A stretch of 64,000 bases of DNA from Dermatemys mawii (lineage: Eukaryota > Chordata > Testudines > Dermatemydidae). Each line of letters starts with the position of its first letter. The first letter of the stretch is position 1. Position numbers and translations under genes: made by a program. The notes beneath the pieces are model-generated. The model searched no databases. It worked only from the letters and a program-made list of their open reading frames with translations, and was not told where the DNA came from. Positions 1 through 12,485 of this stretch are shown here, piece after piece. Location of the stretch: contig ML677386.1 of assembly GCA_007922305.1 (NCBI GenBank), forward strand, positions 11,079,830 through 11,143,829, in the 5' to 3' direction.

Positions 1-1604
1 TCCACCAAGCGTCCAACAAAGTAATGGATGTATGTACTGTTCTGGGCTGAAGCACAGTCAAACAAAAACCACTCTGACAATGCTGAGTTAAATGCCAGTG
101 CTCAGCAGGTGTGTTCTTGCATGGCAAAGAAGCTCAGACAATACTACTGTATGGGAAAGAGTCAAGTGGTGTAGCAAAAAATGACTCAAGTTTCATAACT
201 TGCAGCAAGGTTCCTAAAAGCCTTGTGTGTCTTTGATCCTTCATGACTGCATCTGTTGGTGGTGGATTTAACCTCACTTAATGCAATTCCTGGCCTTGAT
301 AAGAATTGTAGGCTGGAGGGCTACCTGCTTACAAAAAAACCTGCTTACAAAGATATTGCAGAAGAAGCAAATTGTAGTCTTCCTGTGCTGTGGTTTTGGA
401 ACTCGGCAGAAAGCAGAATCCCCCATCTTGCAAGGCTAGCTCAGCATTGTCTGGCAATCCCAACAAACTCTGTGGATGCAGAGAGCAGTGTCTAAACACA
501 GGCAGGTGTTTTTTAGTACAGAGACAGGGGATGAAGAAAGACAGTTGCATGGATGCTCCATGCTGACATTCAGTCAATGACATCTGAAACCAGAACCTTT
601 TTTCATAGTCTTTGTTTTTGTTTTTAACTTAAGTCTGTGGCTCTCCAGTTTTAAGGCTACCAATTGAGCTCACAACCCTACAAAAGTCTGATGCTCGTAT
701 CTACCAATTGGAGATTTTGAGCTCTGACTGTAGTTTGTTTGCTGTAAAGTATCAGTCAGTAAATTCTGTCAAGGTCATATGACTTTTCCTTATTTTATTG
801 AAACAAGCTGCTAATTGCATCTGGAGGGGCGGGGGTGCACTCTGTAGAGTGACCCCCTCCCTATGTGTCTGCAGAGCAGTGGGGGCAAGGAGTAAGTGTA
901 TGGGGAAAGGGGAGGGGTGGCCTGCAGAGCTTTCTGCAGCCAGGAGAGGTACCCAAGATCTTCCATACAGAGGAAAACAAATCTTGTTTTTCCCAAACTG
1001 GCCAGGACTAGCAGCTAGGAGCTCTTGGCTGGGGCACTTCCAACAGCATGGAAGAGATCACACCCACTTCCAGGAACCTCCTACAGCTGCAGGAAGCTCC
1101 ACGGCTGCTGCCTGTCAGAGCACAGAAGTGAGGGTAGCAGTCCCATGGCTGACCCCCCCACTCCCTCGCAACAGGTTTGTGACCCCACACACATAGTCTG
1201 CATTTGTGTCAGGACCCCCACAGTTCCAATACTGTGAAATTTCAGATTTAAAATCTGAAAACATGAAACTTGCCAATTTTCAAATTCTATAGCTGTGAAA
1301 TTAACCATAATGGTTTGTAAATTGAGAAATCGCTTGGGTTCTGAAAAAGCAGGCAAACTGTGTGTTTTTCACATTATGAGTAAACAAAAAATGAATGTAA
1401 AGACAACTGAATTAGCTGCAGAAGACAATATTTTAAGTTTCCCATGTTGACCTGGCTGGCGGTCTCTTTAATTCTTGTTTAACTAAAATAGTTAGTTTTT
1501 TTAAGACAATTTTAACAAAAACAACCTGATTTTAAAATACTTGAATGTTTTTAAATTCAAAAACTCATAAGCTTGTTTTATTAAAATATGTGCTGTTGAA
1601 GAAA
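1..1604. other. Non-coding stretch, probably GGPS1 intron
   Basis: No exon or family-level protein similarity is visible. The frames that stay open here are short and overlap on both strands, as expected by chance. A GC-richer patch at about 820-1210 looks like the interior of an old repeat, but no ends could be found. Placement in the GGPS1 intron is inferred from the acceptor at 17950, because the first coding exon was not found anywhere upstream in the window. Confidence 0.5.
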
Positions 1605-1978
1605 AAAAAATTCATCCTATTACTATTACTCCAGTTTACAAGGTCATCCAGATCTTCCTGTATGATATCCCGGTCCTTCTCTATATTGGCAATACCTCCC
1701 AGCTTTGTATCATCCACAGACTTTATTAGCACACTCCCACATTTTGTGCCGAGGTCAGTAATAAAAAGAGTTGTCCCAAAACTGATCCCTGAGGAACCCC
1801 AATGGTAACCTCCCTGCATCCTGACATTTTACCTCTTCAGTTTGACCCGCTGTAGTCTCCCCTTCACCCAGTTCTTTATCCACCTTTCAATTTTCATATT
1901 GATCCCCATGTTTTCCAATTAACTAATTGCCCATGTGGAACTGTATTAAATGCCTTACTGAAATCAAGGTGTTTGGAA
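1605..1978 (-). mobile_element. CR1-family LINE fragment, reverse transcriptase 3' part
   Basis: Read on the minus strand, 1819-1610 encodes a decayed end of the CR1 reverse transcriptase, including the motif DDTKLGG followed by a DLDDLVNWSN-like stretch. Further upstream on the same strand (1978-1940) comes the segment that in CR1 encodes DFSKAFDTV. Frames are broken and the fragment is 5'-truncated. It is not active. The family call rests on recalled CR1 protein motifs. Confidence 0.8.
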
Positions 1979-1986
1979 TTGTGTTC

Positions 1987-2446
1987 TGTAGAGGACTGAG
2001 GCATAGGAAGTCTGGCCTAGCAGTTAGAGCTCACCAAGGATCCACGCATCAGGTTGGTAGCGAGCAGGGATCGGAGGAATTGCTAGTTCAGTAAGCCAGG
2101 GTTAGAGTCCTGTGCCAATTAGAGGTAGTACCAGGTTGGAGTCAGGCGGCAAGAGTCAGGTTTGTAGTCAAATTTCGTCGGAGATGGGGGGTGAAGTGAG
2201 GTCTGAAGTTGCAGCAGGCCAAAAGTTTGAGTGGGTGCCCAGACAGCTTCCTCAGGTGTCCTCCAAGATTAAATAGGGCACTTGGCCACACAGAGAGCTG
2301 CAGGGTGCCGTCACTTCTGGGTTCCTTGCGTGGTACTTCCTGTGGCATCTGCGATCCGTAGTGCTCCCTGACTGTGGCTCCACATGGCCCCCCCGTAGCA
2401 CAGCGGAACATCAGCTGTCTCAGGTTCTAGTCCACAGATCCTTACA
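1987..2446 (-). mobile_element. Possible solo LTR
   Basis: The segment begins TGTAG and ends TTACA, giving the TG...CA ends expected of an LTR, and lies directly against the broken edge of the CR1 fragment. Read on the minus strand it contains a CCCTATTTAATC TATA-like stretch near 2280. The flanking 5-mers (TGTTC and CTTTC) match at only three of five positions, so a target-site duplication is not shown. It could instead be part of a DNA element. Low confidence. Confidence 0.3.
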
Positions 2447-3109
2447 CTTTCACTTCCCTCTGTAGCCCAGCTGCTTGGTTTTTTTGTATGTATTTTAAAT
2501 ACAAATATTGGAAAGGAGTTTGTGTACCTGTGAAAACCTGTGTGATTTTGAGAGAGAGGGTTGACAGTCAGTTGACTCTCAGAACTAAAGAGAGTTATAA
2601 TAGTGCATTGAAGACAGGTGATAAGTCCTACAGTATTAAATAATGTTAAGACAATAGTGTGGAAAACAGACATGTTCCCATTATAATTTTCTGCTAAAAT
2701 CTCTCTTCTGTAGTATGTTGAGAAAAAAGATGCTATAAAGAACTTTTAGAACACTAAGACATGAGGGAGTGAATTGTTAATATAAGCTTCTGGTGGTGTT
2801 TGGTGCTCTGCCTGGGGCTTTGTCTCAATCACAATGCACTTATTAAATAAAAAATGCATCCTAATGTTTTAATACTATAATAAACCTGGCATTATACAGA
2901 ACTAGGATTGAGACATATTTATCTAAGTCTTAGAAATTATTTCACCATCTGTTAAATCTTCAACGTTGCAGAGCAATAGTCAGCATGCTAGTTAACGCTT
3001 GTTTTTGTAAGTAAAGAATGCATTGGTGTAGGCCCTAAATTTTAAAATTAGATTTCTTATTTTTCAACTAGTGAGTACTGTAAGACTAATGGGATATTTT
3101 GGATAAAAT

Positions 3110-3184
3110 CCCCCCCCCCCCCCGCTTTTTTTTTTTTTGGTAGTGTGCGCGCGCGCTCTCTTCTCTCCTCCCCCCCCCCCCCCC
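3110..3184. repeat. Low-complexity tract C14, T13, (GC)n, C15
   Basis: A run of C (3110-3123), a T run (3126-3138), an alternating GC stretch around 3147-3156 and a second C run (3170-3184) lie within 75 bases. The alternating purine-pyrimidine part could adopt Z-DNA. Run lengths are likely polymorphic and hard to sequence accurately. The surrounding 2447-3549 holds nothing else I recognise. Confidence 0.9.
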
Positions 3185-3549
3185 AATCTTGTCATTCATT
3201 TCTTTATATCATGTTAATGGAATCATTCATCTAATTGGTCAGAAATAATCCTAATATAAATGAAGTTACTATAGGGAACACCAGTTAACCTTGTGCAGGT
3301 GGTGCTGTGGTATTAATGCTATTAAAATTGCAAGACTAAATCTTAACATTTTGCAAAACATCAGGATTTTAACAAACTGGCAAATCAGAACTCCTAGACA
3401 TAAGTGTATGCTCTGATCTATAGAAAGATATAAAAGATCATTACAAATACAGATTGGCAACTACTTCAGTAAGATACCTAAAAATACACATTCCAGAATG
3501 CTAATAAAGCTATAATTATGCTCCCTTGATTTAAGAGTATCAAAACAAA

Positions 3550-3861
3550 GAGTAGACTTCTGATTATCCAGGATGATAGGGAAAAAATGAATCCTGGTTA
3601 ATAAATAAATAAATCACCATCCAAAGGAAATATTGGGCAGGGGGAGGTTGGTTCACCAGCCACCTTGCGCCGGGGGAAGGAGGTGTTGGTTCACTGGCTG
3701 CCCTGCATCCTAGTGGGTTGGGTATGTGTGTGGGGTTCCCCCCGCCCCGCCTCGCCTCGCTTGGGGTGGTAACAAAGCCAGAGCCGGCCCTGCAAGTTAC
3801 ACTGTATTTATGAATGTATGTATAATAGATTTTAATATCCTGGATAATCAAGAATCTACTG
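3550..3861. mobile_element. Tigger/pogo-like MITE
   Basis: Long terminal inverted repeats are visible: AGTAGACTTCTGATTATCCA at the left and, at the right, a sequence whose reverse complement begins CAGTAGATTCTTGATTATCC. The right end is followed by TA, the target duplicated by Tc1/mariner elements. The left TA has decayed. The interior is GC-rich (3640-3790) and non-coding. The terminal CAGTAGA...GATTATCC agrees with Tigger-type ends as I remember them. Confidence 0.7.
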
Positions 3862-5272
3862 TATCTGGAAAATTGGTCAAAATACAAAATTTCATAGCTA
3901 TGCAAAATTGCATCAATTAAAATGAATATCTTACCCTAAATAAACATCCTTTTCCAAATACTTCTGGTTTTAGTTCTGAGGAATTCCTAATTAAACTAAA
4001 TTGAGGAAATAAGAAATCCAGGGTTAAGCAGTCTAGTTCACAGAGACCATGGCAAAAATTAAGCGCCATTTATAAAGCTAGTCACATTATTCTAATGTAC
4101 TGGTTAATGCAAAACCCTAATAAGCAGCAGGTAGAGTCAGAATGATTTCATTTTGAGAGAAGAAATTCTCCTGATTCCCTGCTTAAAGAAATCTTTTATA
4201 GATCAAAATCAATGTATAATCACCCTTTTATTGAAAAACTTGGGATAATTTGTTTAGAAAGCTATGCCACTGTTCATAGTAGATAATATGGAATTTAACC
4301 CCAGTAAAAGCCTGGGAAGTTTTGATGTTTAGAAATTTATAGGTATATCAACCTGGCCAACTGTTTTGAAACCACACATTTTGATTGCTTGAGGATACAC
4401 AACTCGCCAAAAGACACCAAAATTCCAATATATCAATACCAATAATAGAGAAATTTGCCAGTCCACCCACCCAGAAAAGCAAACCAAAGCAGAAAACTGA
4501 TAGCATTTGAAAAACTCTTCACTACATCTGTGAAACACACAAGATTACTCTCCATTCTATATAAAATTAATCTCTAGCTCACTTAAAGGAAATAGCTATG
4601 TTGATGAAAAGTTGATGTAGACAGAGATGCAAACTTTTGACTGTTTATGAAGGGAGAAACCCCTTTGACAAAGGCTGAAGTTAAACTCAAAATTAAGATC
4701 TTAAAATAAGGAGGCAGAAGGAGAAAAGCTTAATAAGTAGAGTTTTGATAGGAAAATTTATAAACAGGTCATGCATCTAAATGTAAGAAAAGCAGAAATT
4801 TGTAGATAAACATGAGATGAAAGACTTTAACTGATACTATCAAGTAAAAAGAAAAAGAGTAGAAAAGCATCAACCACAACGTGATCAAAGTCACTAAGTT
4901 TGAAGAAAGTGACTAGTAGCAGGACTTGTCAATACAGCTTTAGGGATTTCCATATGCCAGCCTAGTTGTGTATTTGTATATAGTAAGTTTATCTCTCTGT
5001 TGCTGTTAAAAAAGAATGAAGGAGTTAATTTTTTTTAATGCTGTTGCTGATTTGAACCAAATGCACAGAAAAGAATCTATAGATGCTCCTTATGCAACCA
5101 GGCCATGCCGCTGGGTAGCTGCCTCAGTTAGTGGAGTTGTTAACAGAGTTGTTAATTCTAAAGGACAGTGGGGCAAATTCTAGGTAGGGGTGCTATTCAG
5201 TTGTCCGTCAAAGTTATATGAAAGTTGCTTTAGTGCTGCAACTATCCACACATTAACAATATATCAATGATA
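3862..5272. other. Non-coding stretch
   Basis: AT-rich intronic-type sequence. No exon, repeat boundary or RNA gene recognised on either strand. Confidence 0.5.
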
Positions 5273-5280
5273 TTCTAGGG

Positions 5281-5771
5281 CAGGGGTGGGCAAATGTTTT
5301 GACTCCAGGGCCACACTGGGGTTGCAAAACTGCTTGGAGGGCCAGGTAGGGAAGGCTGTATCTCTCCAAACAGCCTGCCCCCTGACAGCCCTCTTCAGCC
5401 CCCCTGCTCCCTGACCATCCCCACCCCGTCCACCTTCCCAACCACTCCCTCTCAGAACCCTTGCCCCCAGCCACCCCCTGGAGTCCCACCCCTCATCCAA
5501 CTGCCTCTGTTCCCTGTCCCCTGACTGCACCCCGGGAGTCCCTGCACCCCGAGAGTCCCTGCCCCTTATCAACCCCCCCCCCACCTTTACCATGCCGCTC
5601 GTAGTAGCAGGACTGGCAGCCACGCTGCCCGGCCTCAGCCAGCCATGCCCTTGTGCTGCCCATGTGGTGAGCTGAGGCAGTGAGTGAGGGAGGACAGCGT
5701 GGGAGGGGTCGGGGGCTAGCCTTCCCAGCTGGGAGTTCAGGGCCGGGCAGGACGTAGTTTGCCCACCTGTG
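5281..5771. mobile_element. Non-autonomous hAT element with 8-bp TSD
   Basis: It starts CAGGGGTGGGCAAA and ends GTTTGCCCACCTGTG, imperfect terminal inverted repeats of about 15 bp. An exact 8-bp target-site duplication TTCTAGGG lies at 5273-5280 and 5772-5779. The interior is C-rich on this strand and keeps long minus-strand frames open (5264-5623, 5493-5813) only because of its composition. The 11505 element has the same ends and a similar first 60 bases, so the two belong to one family. Confidence 0.9.
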
Positions 5772-5779
5772 TTCTAGGG

Positions 5780-7785
5780 AGAGGAAGATGAGGGTTGGGG
5801 GCATGAGGAGCAAGAATCACAAAAAGCCAGTCACGTTGTGCTACATCTACCCTAAAAGATTACTTTATATATAGATTGAAATGGGCATCCAGTTGTTAGA
5901 CTAGTACCTGAAAAACTTTTAGTCCTCCTTTCTTAATGCTAAAGTCTTATTCCTACTGCAGTTTGTTATAGTAGTGATGGTGGATGGAGACAGAAATACC
6001 TCCCAGATGTTTCATACGTTTGATTTTTATTTATGCTAGCTAACTTTCTCTTAAACATTTGTGTTTAATTTTAAAATAATAGCACTGGAAAAATGTCTTC
6101 CTATCTGGAGCTGCTACTTGTTTGAGTATTAATAATTCCTTCTGATTTTCAAATAAAATTAGATGACTGGTAGTGTTCTGGTTAAAATCAGATTGTTGCC
6201 ATCAGGAATTACAGCTGTAAATGCACTGTGGTCTGCCTTGTCTTATAATAAGCTCTTTCTACTGTGAAGAGTAGTCCACAATATGCCTTCAGCTGTATAA
6301 TCACTTCGGTGTCTGGCTTTTTCCAGAGTGACTGATAGAGCAGTAATAATACACAATGGTGATTTTTTTAAAAAAAAAGACTGAACACATCTGGTTAAGA
6401 CTTTGAAATCTAAAACTACTCTCCTTTTCCTTTCACTCTGCCCCAGATAAATTCCCAGTGCCCTTTAAAACCTCGGTTTCAGACCTGTCAGTTTTCTATC
6501 TCTGTGTTTTTCCTTCAGTGTCTGTCTTTTCTCCTCTATTTGATTGCTTGCCTCCTGTCGGGACAAGGTAGTGACATGCTGTTGTGCATATGCTTGAGTT
6601 ATATTAGTAAGACCTTTCAGAGATTTTTCATTCCTTGCCTTTATGCTATAGCTTTCAGCATTTTTCAGAAACAGAGAAATGAGGCGAGTACCCATAACTA
6701 AACTACACCAATAACCCTGACTTTACTGACTCCTTAGAACAGCAAGTGTGGAGAGATACAATAGTGTTTCTTCAAAAAGTGGGTCACAGGAAATCTGTGC
6801 AAATAAAGGGAAAGATGAATGTTTTTCTTTCTCCTGGAATACAGTATCTAGACAACCTTACTGCTTAGGGTAGACTAGTCTAACATTTCAAATACTTGTC
6901 TAGGACAAGTGACTAAAATGTATGTTAAAGTCTTCATATAATTTAGCGGTCCATCTAGATTTCATACTAATGCAGAGCTGTATACCTCGTGGTTAAATCC
7001 GTTATTGAACATTAAATGTTCTGTAAGCTTATTTTTAGGAAACCTGGTCTAACATTAGAAGTAGCTGCCTACTGCATTAAACCCAACTCTTCTCTCTGTA
7101 GGCATGTAATTCACTAAAGCATAAGAAAAGTAAGCAGTGTTGCTATGTGTTTGATATAGTAGGTGCCTTATAACATTTCAGTAAAATTACTCAAGTGGAA
7201 TATTACCTTTTCAGTAGTCTTCCCCATAAAGTATTGAAATACTTATTATTACTTCACCAGCAGACAACACTGTTCACTAAATATATACAGCTGTAGGACA
7301 TATTCAGTATCTTGAAACTGCAGACTTGGTGTTGCTTTTTCCCCCCAGCAGCTGTTCTTAGTTTGATCTGCTCCAAGAAAAGCTCCTAGAAAATTTAAAG
7401 CACCTTCCTGGAGAACTCTTAGCTCATTTATCAGGAAATGTGAAAACTTATAGCACACAGCTGAAATGTGCTTACTTATCCCATTTGTTGGGTGTCGAGT
7501 ACAGATGATAAGTTTGTTATAACTGGAGTACTCTAAATGTGATTGAGGACCAATTTGAAAATTGTATTTGCCCTTAAGTATGTACCTACTACTGTTAACG
7601 GTGAACACAGAGCTTATAACAAGAGGTAGGAGGTGACACTCATTTTTTTTTTTAATTTGTGCACTGTTTCTTTGTCTTGTTTCTAGTCAGTTGCACTTTC
7701 TCATGCATTAGCACAATGACCTTATTCTTAATATCAATCACACAACATCTGTGTACCCTGGCAATTTTAATAGCCACCATATAGC
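5780..7785. other. Non-coding stretch
   Basis: No exon, repeat end or RNA gene recognised. Ordinary AT-rich intronic sequence on both strands. Confidence 0.5.
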
Positions 7786-8904
7786 ATGGGGAAATTCAAC
7801 AAACAGGTGAACAGCAGCAGGTATCTGAGAATACCTTCCGTTCAGCCTGAAGGAAAAAGGAATAGACACCTGACTTATGTTTCATGTCATTTACTCCAGC
7901 AGATCACTCCTTATTGCCTCTCAAACTGTCCTGGACCACTTCTCACAGAGTCAGCACAGTGGTGGTATTCATTGTCCTCAAACTCCCTGTCATTACCAGT
8001 GTCTCAGAGAACATCAGTAGCATGCCACCAAATTCCAAAAATTTTGACTTGTTAACAGAGCTTATTATTGAAGTCTCAAAGAAGAATATCACCCTTGGTT
8101 ACAGGCACTTCTTTATGCCATGATGGAGATTAGAGAGCAAAACACTCCTAAGAGAGTATGAAGATATTGGTGACCTGGACTTAGCCATTGCTCTCTTGGA
8201 ATCGACGATGGAGTCTACACCAGTGGTGCCAAGCTTTATTACACAAGAGGGCCACATAAACCTAAGCACAACTTTGTGTGGGCCAAACAGATTCTACATA
8301 TTTTAATAAGATTTAAAGTTGCTTGTACTGATTTACATTTTAAGTTCCTCTTGTTTTCTATCTATTTTAGATAGACCATACCGGGCATAGGTTGTTTCTA
8401 TTTACACACCTTGTGTAAACTAAAATAATATAAACATGATACAATGCTGATCTCTCCTTTTAGTATATTGTATTGAAGCAGGCTGCAGGCCACCTGAAAT
8501 GCTCTGGTGGGCCATGAGTTGGGCACCCTGGTCTAAAAGATGACAACAATGGACAGCAACAGTGAAGGCCATGCACTCAAGCTGTAAAGTATGGATCCTT
8601 CTATGGTACCTAGGTGAAGTGGTGCCATTACATGTGTGCATACTGCAAGTCACTGTTAGCAGCATTGTCAGCCACCTACCAAAAAATTCAGAAATTGTTG
8701 TAAGGTGACAAAACAAAAAGAGGCAAAAACAACTCTTATGGAATCCTGCCCACAAAGTGTCCCTTTGTCAAGTCTGTCAGTCCTTTACAAGAACGAAGAC
8801 TGATGCTGGCATTGATGGCATTTTTCCAGATTTCCTTAGATATTTGCACAGTGGATGGCAGCACTACGTACTTTAGTCATGGCCATCGGCAAACTCCCAA
8901 TAGC
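7786..8904 (+). other. Unassigned, possibly exapted or decayed gene-like segment interrupted by a hAT element
   Basis: Outside the hAT element at 8221-8530 this segment has more balanced composition than its surroundings. The + strand reads as broken but gene-like peptide stretches, for example MPPNSKNFDLLTELIIEVSK around 8020-8080 and YEDIGDLDLAIALLES near 8160-8208. There are frameshifts and stops and no splice sites that join them convincingly. I do not recognise a family. It could be a processed pseudogene or a DNA-transposon remnant. Confidence 0.25.
8221..8530. mobile_element. Non-autonomous hAT element
   Basis: It begins CAGTGGTGCCAAGC and ends GTTGGGCACCCTG. The flanks GTCTACAC (8213-8220) and GTCTAAAA (8531-8538) match at six of eight positions, an aged target-site duplication. 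The interior contains the 'gggccacataaaccta...gtgtgggcca' type sequence typical of degraded reptile hAT MITEs. It splits the unassigned segment around it, so it is the younger of the two. Confidence 0.75.
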
Positions 8905-10330
8905 TTGGAGACAATCGTAGGACTGGAAGGAACCTTGAGGTCATCTAATTGAGTTCCCTGCACTCATGGCAGGACTAAATATTATCTAGACCATCTCTGG
9001 CAGGTGTTTGTCTAACCTGCTGTTTAAAATCTCCAATGATAGAGATTGCACAACCTCCCTATGTAGTTTGTTCCAGTGGTTAACTACCCTGATAAGATAC
9101 TTTTCCTAATGTCCAACCTAAGCCATCCTTGCTTCAATAGCTTTTTTTCTTGACAAATCCATGCTGACTGTTGTTTATCACCTTATTATCTTCTAGATGT
9201 TTGCAAATTTGCTTAATTATTTGCTCCATTACCTTTCTGGGTACTGAAATTAAATTGAGTGGGGTCTGTAATTCTCTGGGGTGTCCTTTATTTCCTTTTT
9301 TATAGGTTAGTGGTATATTTCCTCTTTTCCAGTCCTCTGGAAAATCTCTGCCTTTTCGAAGATAATCACGAATGGTCATATCTCCTCAATCAGCTCCTTT
9401 AAGTATTTTAGGATGTATTTAATCAGACCCCGGTGACTCGAAGACATCTAGCTTGTCTAAGTAATTTTTAACTTCTTGTTTCCGTATTTAGACTCTTGAT
9501 TCTACTTCATTTTCATTGACATTCACTGTGTTAGATGTCCAGGCGGTACTAACCTTTTGGTGAAAACTGAAATGAAGTCATTTAGTACTTCTGGTATTTT
9601 CTGCACTTTCTGTTGTTTTTCTCTGCCTCATTGAGTAATGGGCCTGCCCTGGCCTTGGTCTCACTCTTGCTTCTAATGTATTTGTAGAATGTTTTCTTGT
9701 TACCCTTTGTCTCTAGCTAGTTTAATCTCATTTTGTGTCTTAGCCTTTCTAATTTTGCCCCTACACACTTTTGTTTATATTCATCATTTGTAATTTGACC
9801 TAGTTTCCACTTTTTGTGGGACACTTTTTTGAGTTTCAGATCATTGAAAATCTTTTGGTTAAGCCAGAGTGGTCTCTATGCATTGGGGTAATTTGCTTTC
9901 ATGCTCTTAATAATGCCTCTTTGAAAAACTGCCAATTCTCTTGAATTGTTTTTCCCCTTAGACCTGGCTTTTGATGGGATTTTACTTACCAAATCCCTGA
10001 GTCTGCCTTTTCGAAATACCCCTGTCTTTTATTGGGCTCTTTCCCTCCTATCGTTCTTTAGAATCATTAACTCTACCATTTTATGATCACTTACAGCCTA
10101 GCTGCCTTCCACTTTTGGGTTTCAAATTCTCAATCAGTTCCTCCCTATTTTGGTCAAAAACAAATCTAGAGCAGCCTGGCCCCTAGTAGTTTTCTCTACC
10201 TTCTAAAATAAAAAAAATTGTTTCCAGTACATTCCAAGAACCTGTTGGATAATTTGTGCCCTTCTATGTTTTCCCAACAGGTATCTGGGACTGAAATCCG
10301 CCCATTACTACCAATGTCATTGTCATTGTA
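8905..10330 (-). mobile_element. CR1-family LINE, 3' end plus reverse transcriptase fragment
   Basis: On the minus strand 9379-9134 encodes a recognisable CR1 reverse transcriptase block with the motifs PEDWKRGNIPL, YKKGNKG, VPRKVMEQI and SQHGFVKKKS. The low-coordinate end (8905-9125) carries the antisense of the CR1 3' end, reading TAGGACTGGAAGGAACCTTG followed by the 'cactcatggcaggactaa' stretch. The reverse transcriptase is joined directly to 3' sequence, so there is an internal deletion. Frames are broken across 9380-10330. Inactive. Confidence 0.85.
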
Positions 10331-10450
10331 AACCTGGTATGACTGAGGGGCCGGGGGAGGGGGGGGAAGCTGAGGTCAGTCAATTAGGGTGAACTGCAAA
10401 GAATGGGGCAGATGATCCCTAAAGCTGGTGGATATTTTCTATATTTAGAT

Positions 10451-10779
10451 CAGCGGTTCTCAAAGCGGGGGGTCGCAATCCCCCTGGGGGTCGCCAGCTG
10501 CTTCCAGGGGGCTCACAAGCTCCTGGCACCGCTGGCATGCCACCAAATTGATTGCTTCCACATTCGGTGGCTTTTCGGTGGACATGCCGCACACTTCAGT
10601 GTGTCAGCTGAAAAGCTGCCAAAGTGGTTGCTTCCGGTTTTGGCGGACCATCTGAAGAGCGCTCATGTCTGCCGAAAAGCCGCCGAAAGTGGAAGCAATC
10701 AATTCGGTGGCACTTCGGTGGACAAGGGTTGCGCTGCGAGCCTGTAAAAGAAAAAAGGGTCATGGTTTGAGAACCGCTG
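10451..10779. mobile_element. Non-autonomous hAT element
   Basis: Ends are CAGCGGTTCTCAAA and TTTGAGAACCGCTG, a 14-bp perfect terminal inverted repeat. The flanking octamers ATTTAGAT (10443-10450) and TCTTAGAT (10780-10787) agree at six of eight positions. The interior contains several copies, in both orientations, of a module reading 'ttcggtggc' / 'gccgaaa'. Non-coding; the open frame across 10403-10747 is a composition effect. Confidence 0.88.
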
Positions 10780-10787
10780 TCTTAGAT

Positions 10788-11496
10788 TTACCAAGCCAGC
10801 ACAAAATAGCTTCTTTATTACCTCACTGGTTGCCCGGAAGCTGACAATATCCCTTGAAGTAACCTAGCCTCAGGCCTCCATCCAAGTACCCAAATCAAAT
10901 ACGAGGATTACTGTGAATCTTACTTTTTCACATAAAAGAAAAAGTTCTACCAGTCCCAAAGGGTCGGACACGTTACCTCCCAGGTTAATGAATATTCCGG
11001 ATCTTATCCACATACACGCTTTACAGCCAATTATTATTAACAAAACTAAAGTTTATTTAAAAAGGGGAGAGAGTATGGTTAAAAGATCAAATACATACAG
11101 ACAATTCTTTAAGTTCATCTTTATACCACAAATGGTAAGCTTTATAGTTGCAAAGAGTTCTTTTAGATTTTAGTCTGTAGGTTATAGTATAATATCATAT
11201 TCAGGGCAGACCAGTCAGCCCTGGGATCTCAACCTTGTGGCTTAAGCTTTTCCTGCATTGAAACAGAGCTGAGATGGCAGGATCAGAAGCCATAGGCTGC
11301 TAAAAAACTGTATAAAAAAAGACCTGTTTGCTCGTACAGTCCTGGGTAAACAATAAGTTTTTGATGTAATCTTCTGTTTCCTGACCACCACCAGTAATTA
11401 GTTGCGCAAATTAACATAGGGCAATTTATTCATTAGACAGTCTGTTATAAACTTCAAAGAGACATATAGACAATGACATTATTTCACCCAAGATTC
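10788..11496. other. Non-coding stretch
   Basis: No exon or repeat boundary recognised. The frame open at 10913-11173 shows no family motif and no plausible splice context. Confidence 0.45.
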
Positions 11497-11504
11497 ATCT
11501 AAAT

Positions 11505-12381
11505 CAGGGGTGGGCAAACTTTTTGGCCCGAGGGCCACATTGGGGTTTAAAATTATGCGGAGGGCCAGGTAGGGAAGGCCCTGCCCCCTATGTAACCCCC
11601 CGCCCCATGCAACCCCCACCCACTTCCCACCCCCCTAACTTTCCCCTTCAGAACTGCCAACCTATCCAACCCCTCCGCTCCTTGTCCCCTGATCACCCCC
11701 TCTGGAGACCTGCCACCCAGGACCCCACCCCCTGAGCCTCCTGCTCTTTGTCCCCTGCCCCCGTCACAAAAACCCCCACCCTAACCATCACCCCTCCAGA
11801 ATCCCACCCCATATCTGCTGTTTGTTCCCGGACTGCCCCACCTGAGCCCACCCTAACCACCACCACCCCTAGGACCCTCCCAGAAATCCCCCTTGCTTAC
11901 CTTCCAGTGTTCGAGAGCTGGGCTCTGCGGCTTGGCCCCGGCTGTGTCCAGGCCAGGGAGTGTGTGGCCCCATGGCTTCCCGCGCCGGGCCGGCACCTGG
12001 CTCGGGAGCAGTGGGGCCCCACGGAACGCCGCGCTGGGTCTGGCTCTGGGCCGGGAGCGCGGAAGCCCCGCGGCTGGCTCCCTGCACCCGGCCCGGCCTC
12101 CGGCCCGGAGCACTGGGGCCCCACGGCTGCCGCGCCGCGCTCCTGGGCCGGCTCTCCGGCCGCCAGCGGATCACCGCACAGCCCGGGAGTGGATCACAGC
12201 ACAGCCCGGGAGCGCTGAGACCGCACGTCTCCCAGCGCTGGTCCAGGCCCTGTCCGGGAGCGCGGAACCCTGGAGCACCTCGTGCTCGGCCCCGCCCCCA
12301 GCCCAGGAACAAGTTCGCGGGCTGGACAAAAATGGCTGGCGGGCCACATGTGGCTCACGGGCCGTAGTTTGCCCACCTCTG
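11505..12381. mobile_element. Non-autonomous hAT element with a CpG-rich core
   Basis: Ends are CAGGGGTGGGCAAAC and GTTTGCCCACCTCTG, 15-bp terminal inverted repeats with a single mismatch, flanked by an exact 8-bp duplication ATCTAAAT (11497-11504 and 12382-12389). The inner part at about 11920-12330 is very GC- and CpG-rich, unlike the surrounding intron. Open frames on both strands (up to 164 codons) overlap each other heavily and reflect composition, not coding. It shares ends with the element at 5281 but has a different, longer core. Confidence 0.93.
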
Positions 12382-12485
12382 ATCTAAATGCTAATATTCC
12401 CTTTTGATCTCTGAATTAATAGTGATAGTGAGAGACAGGAACTGTCTGTTTACATGGTTATCCTCTAAGATGCACGCAATTAGTG

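Noticed and set aside
11748..12387. Long overlapping open frames on both strands
   Set aside because: Explained by the GC-rich core of the hAT element 11505-12381. No domain, and frames run past the element ends only by a few codons.
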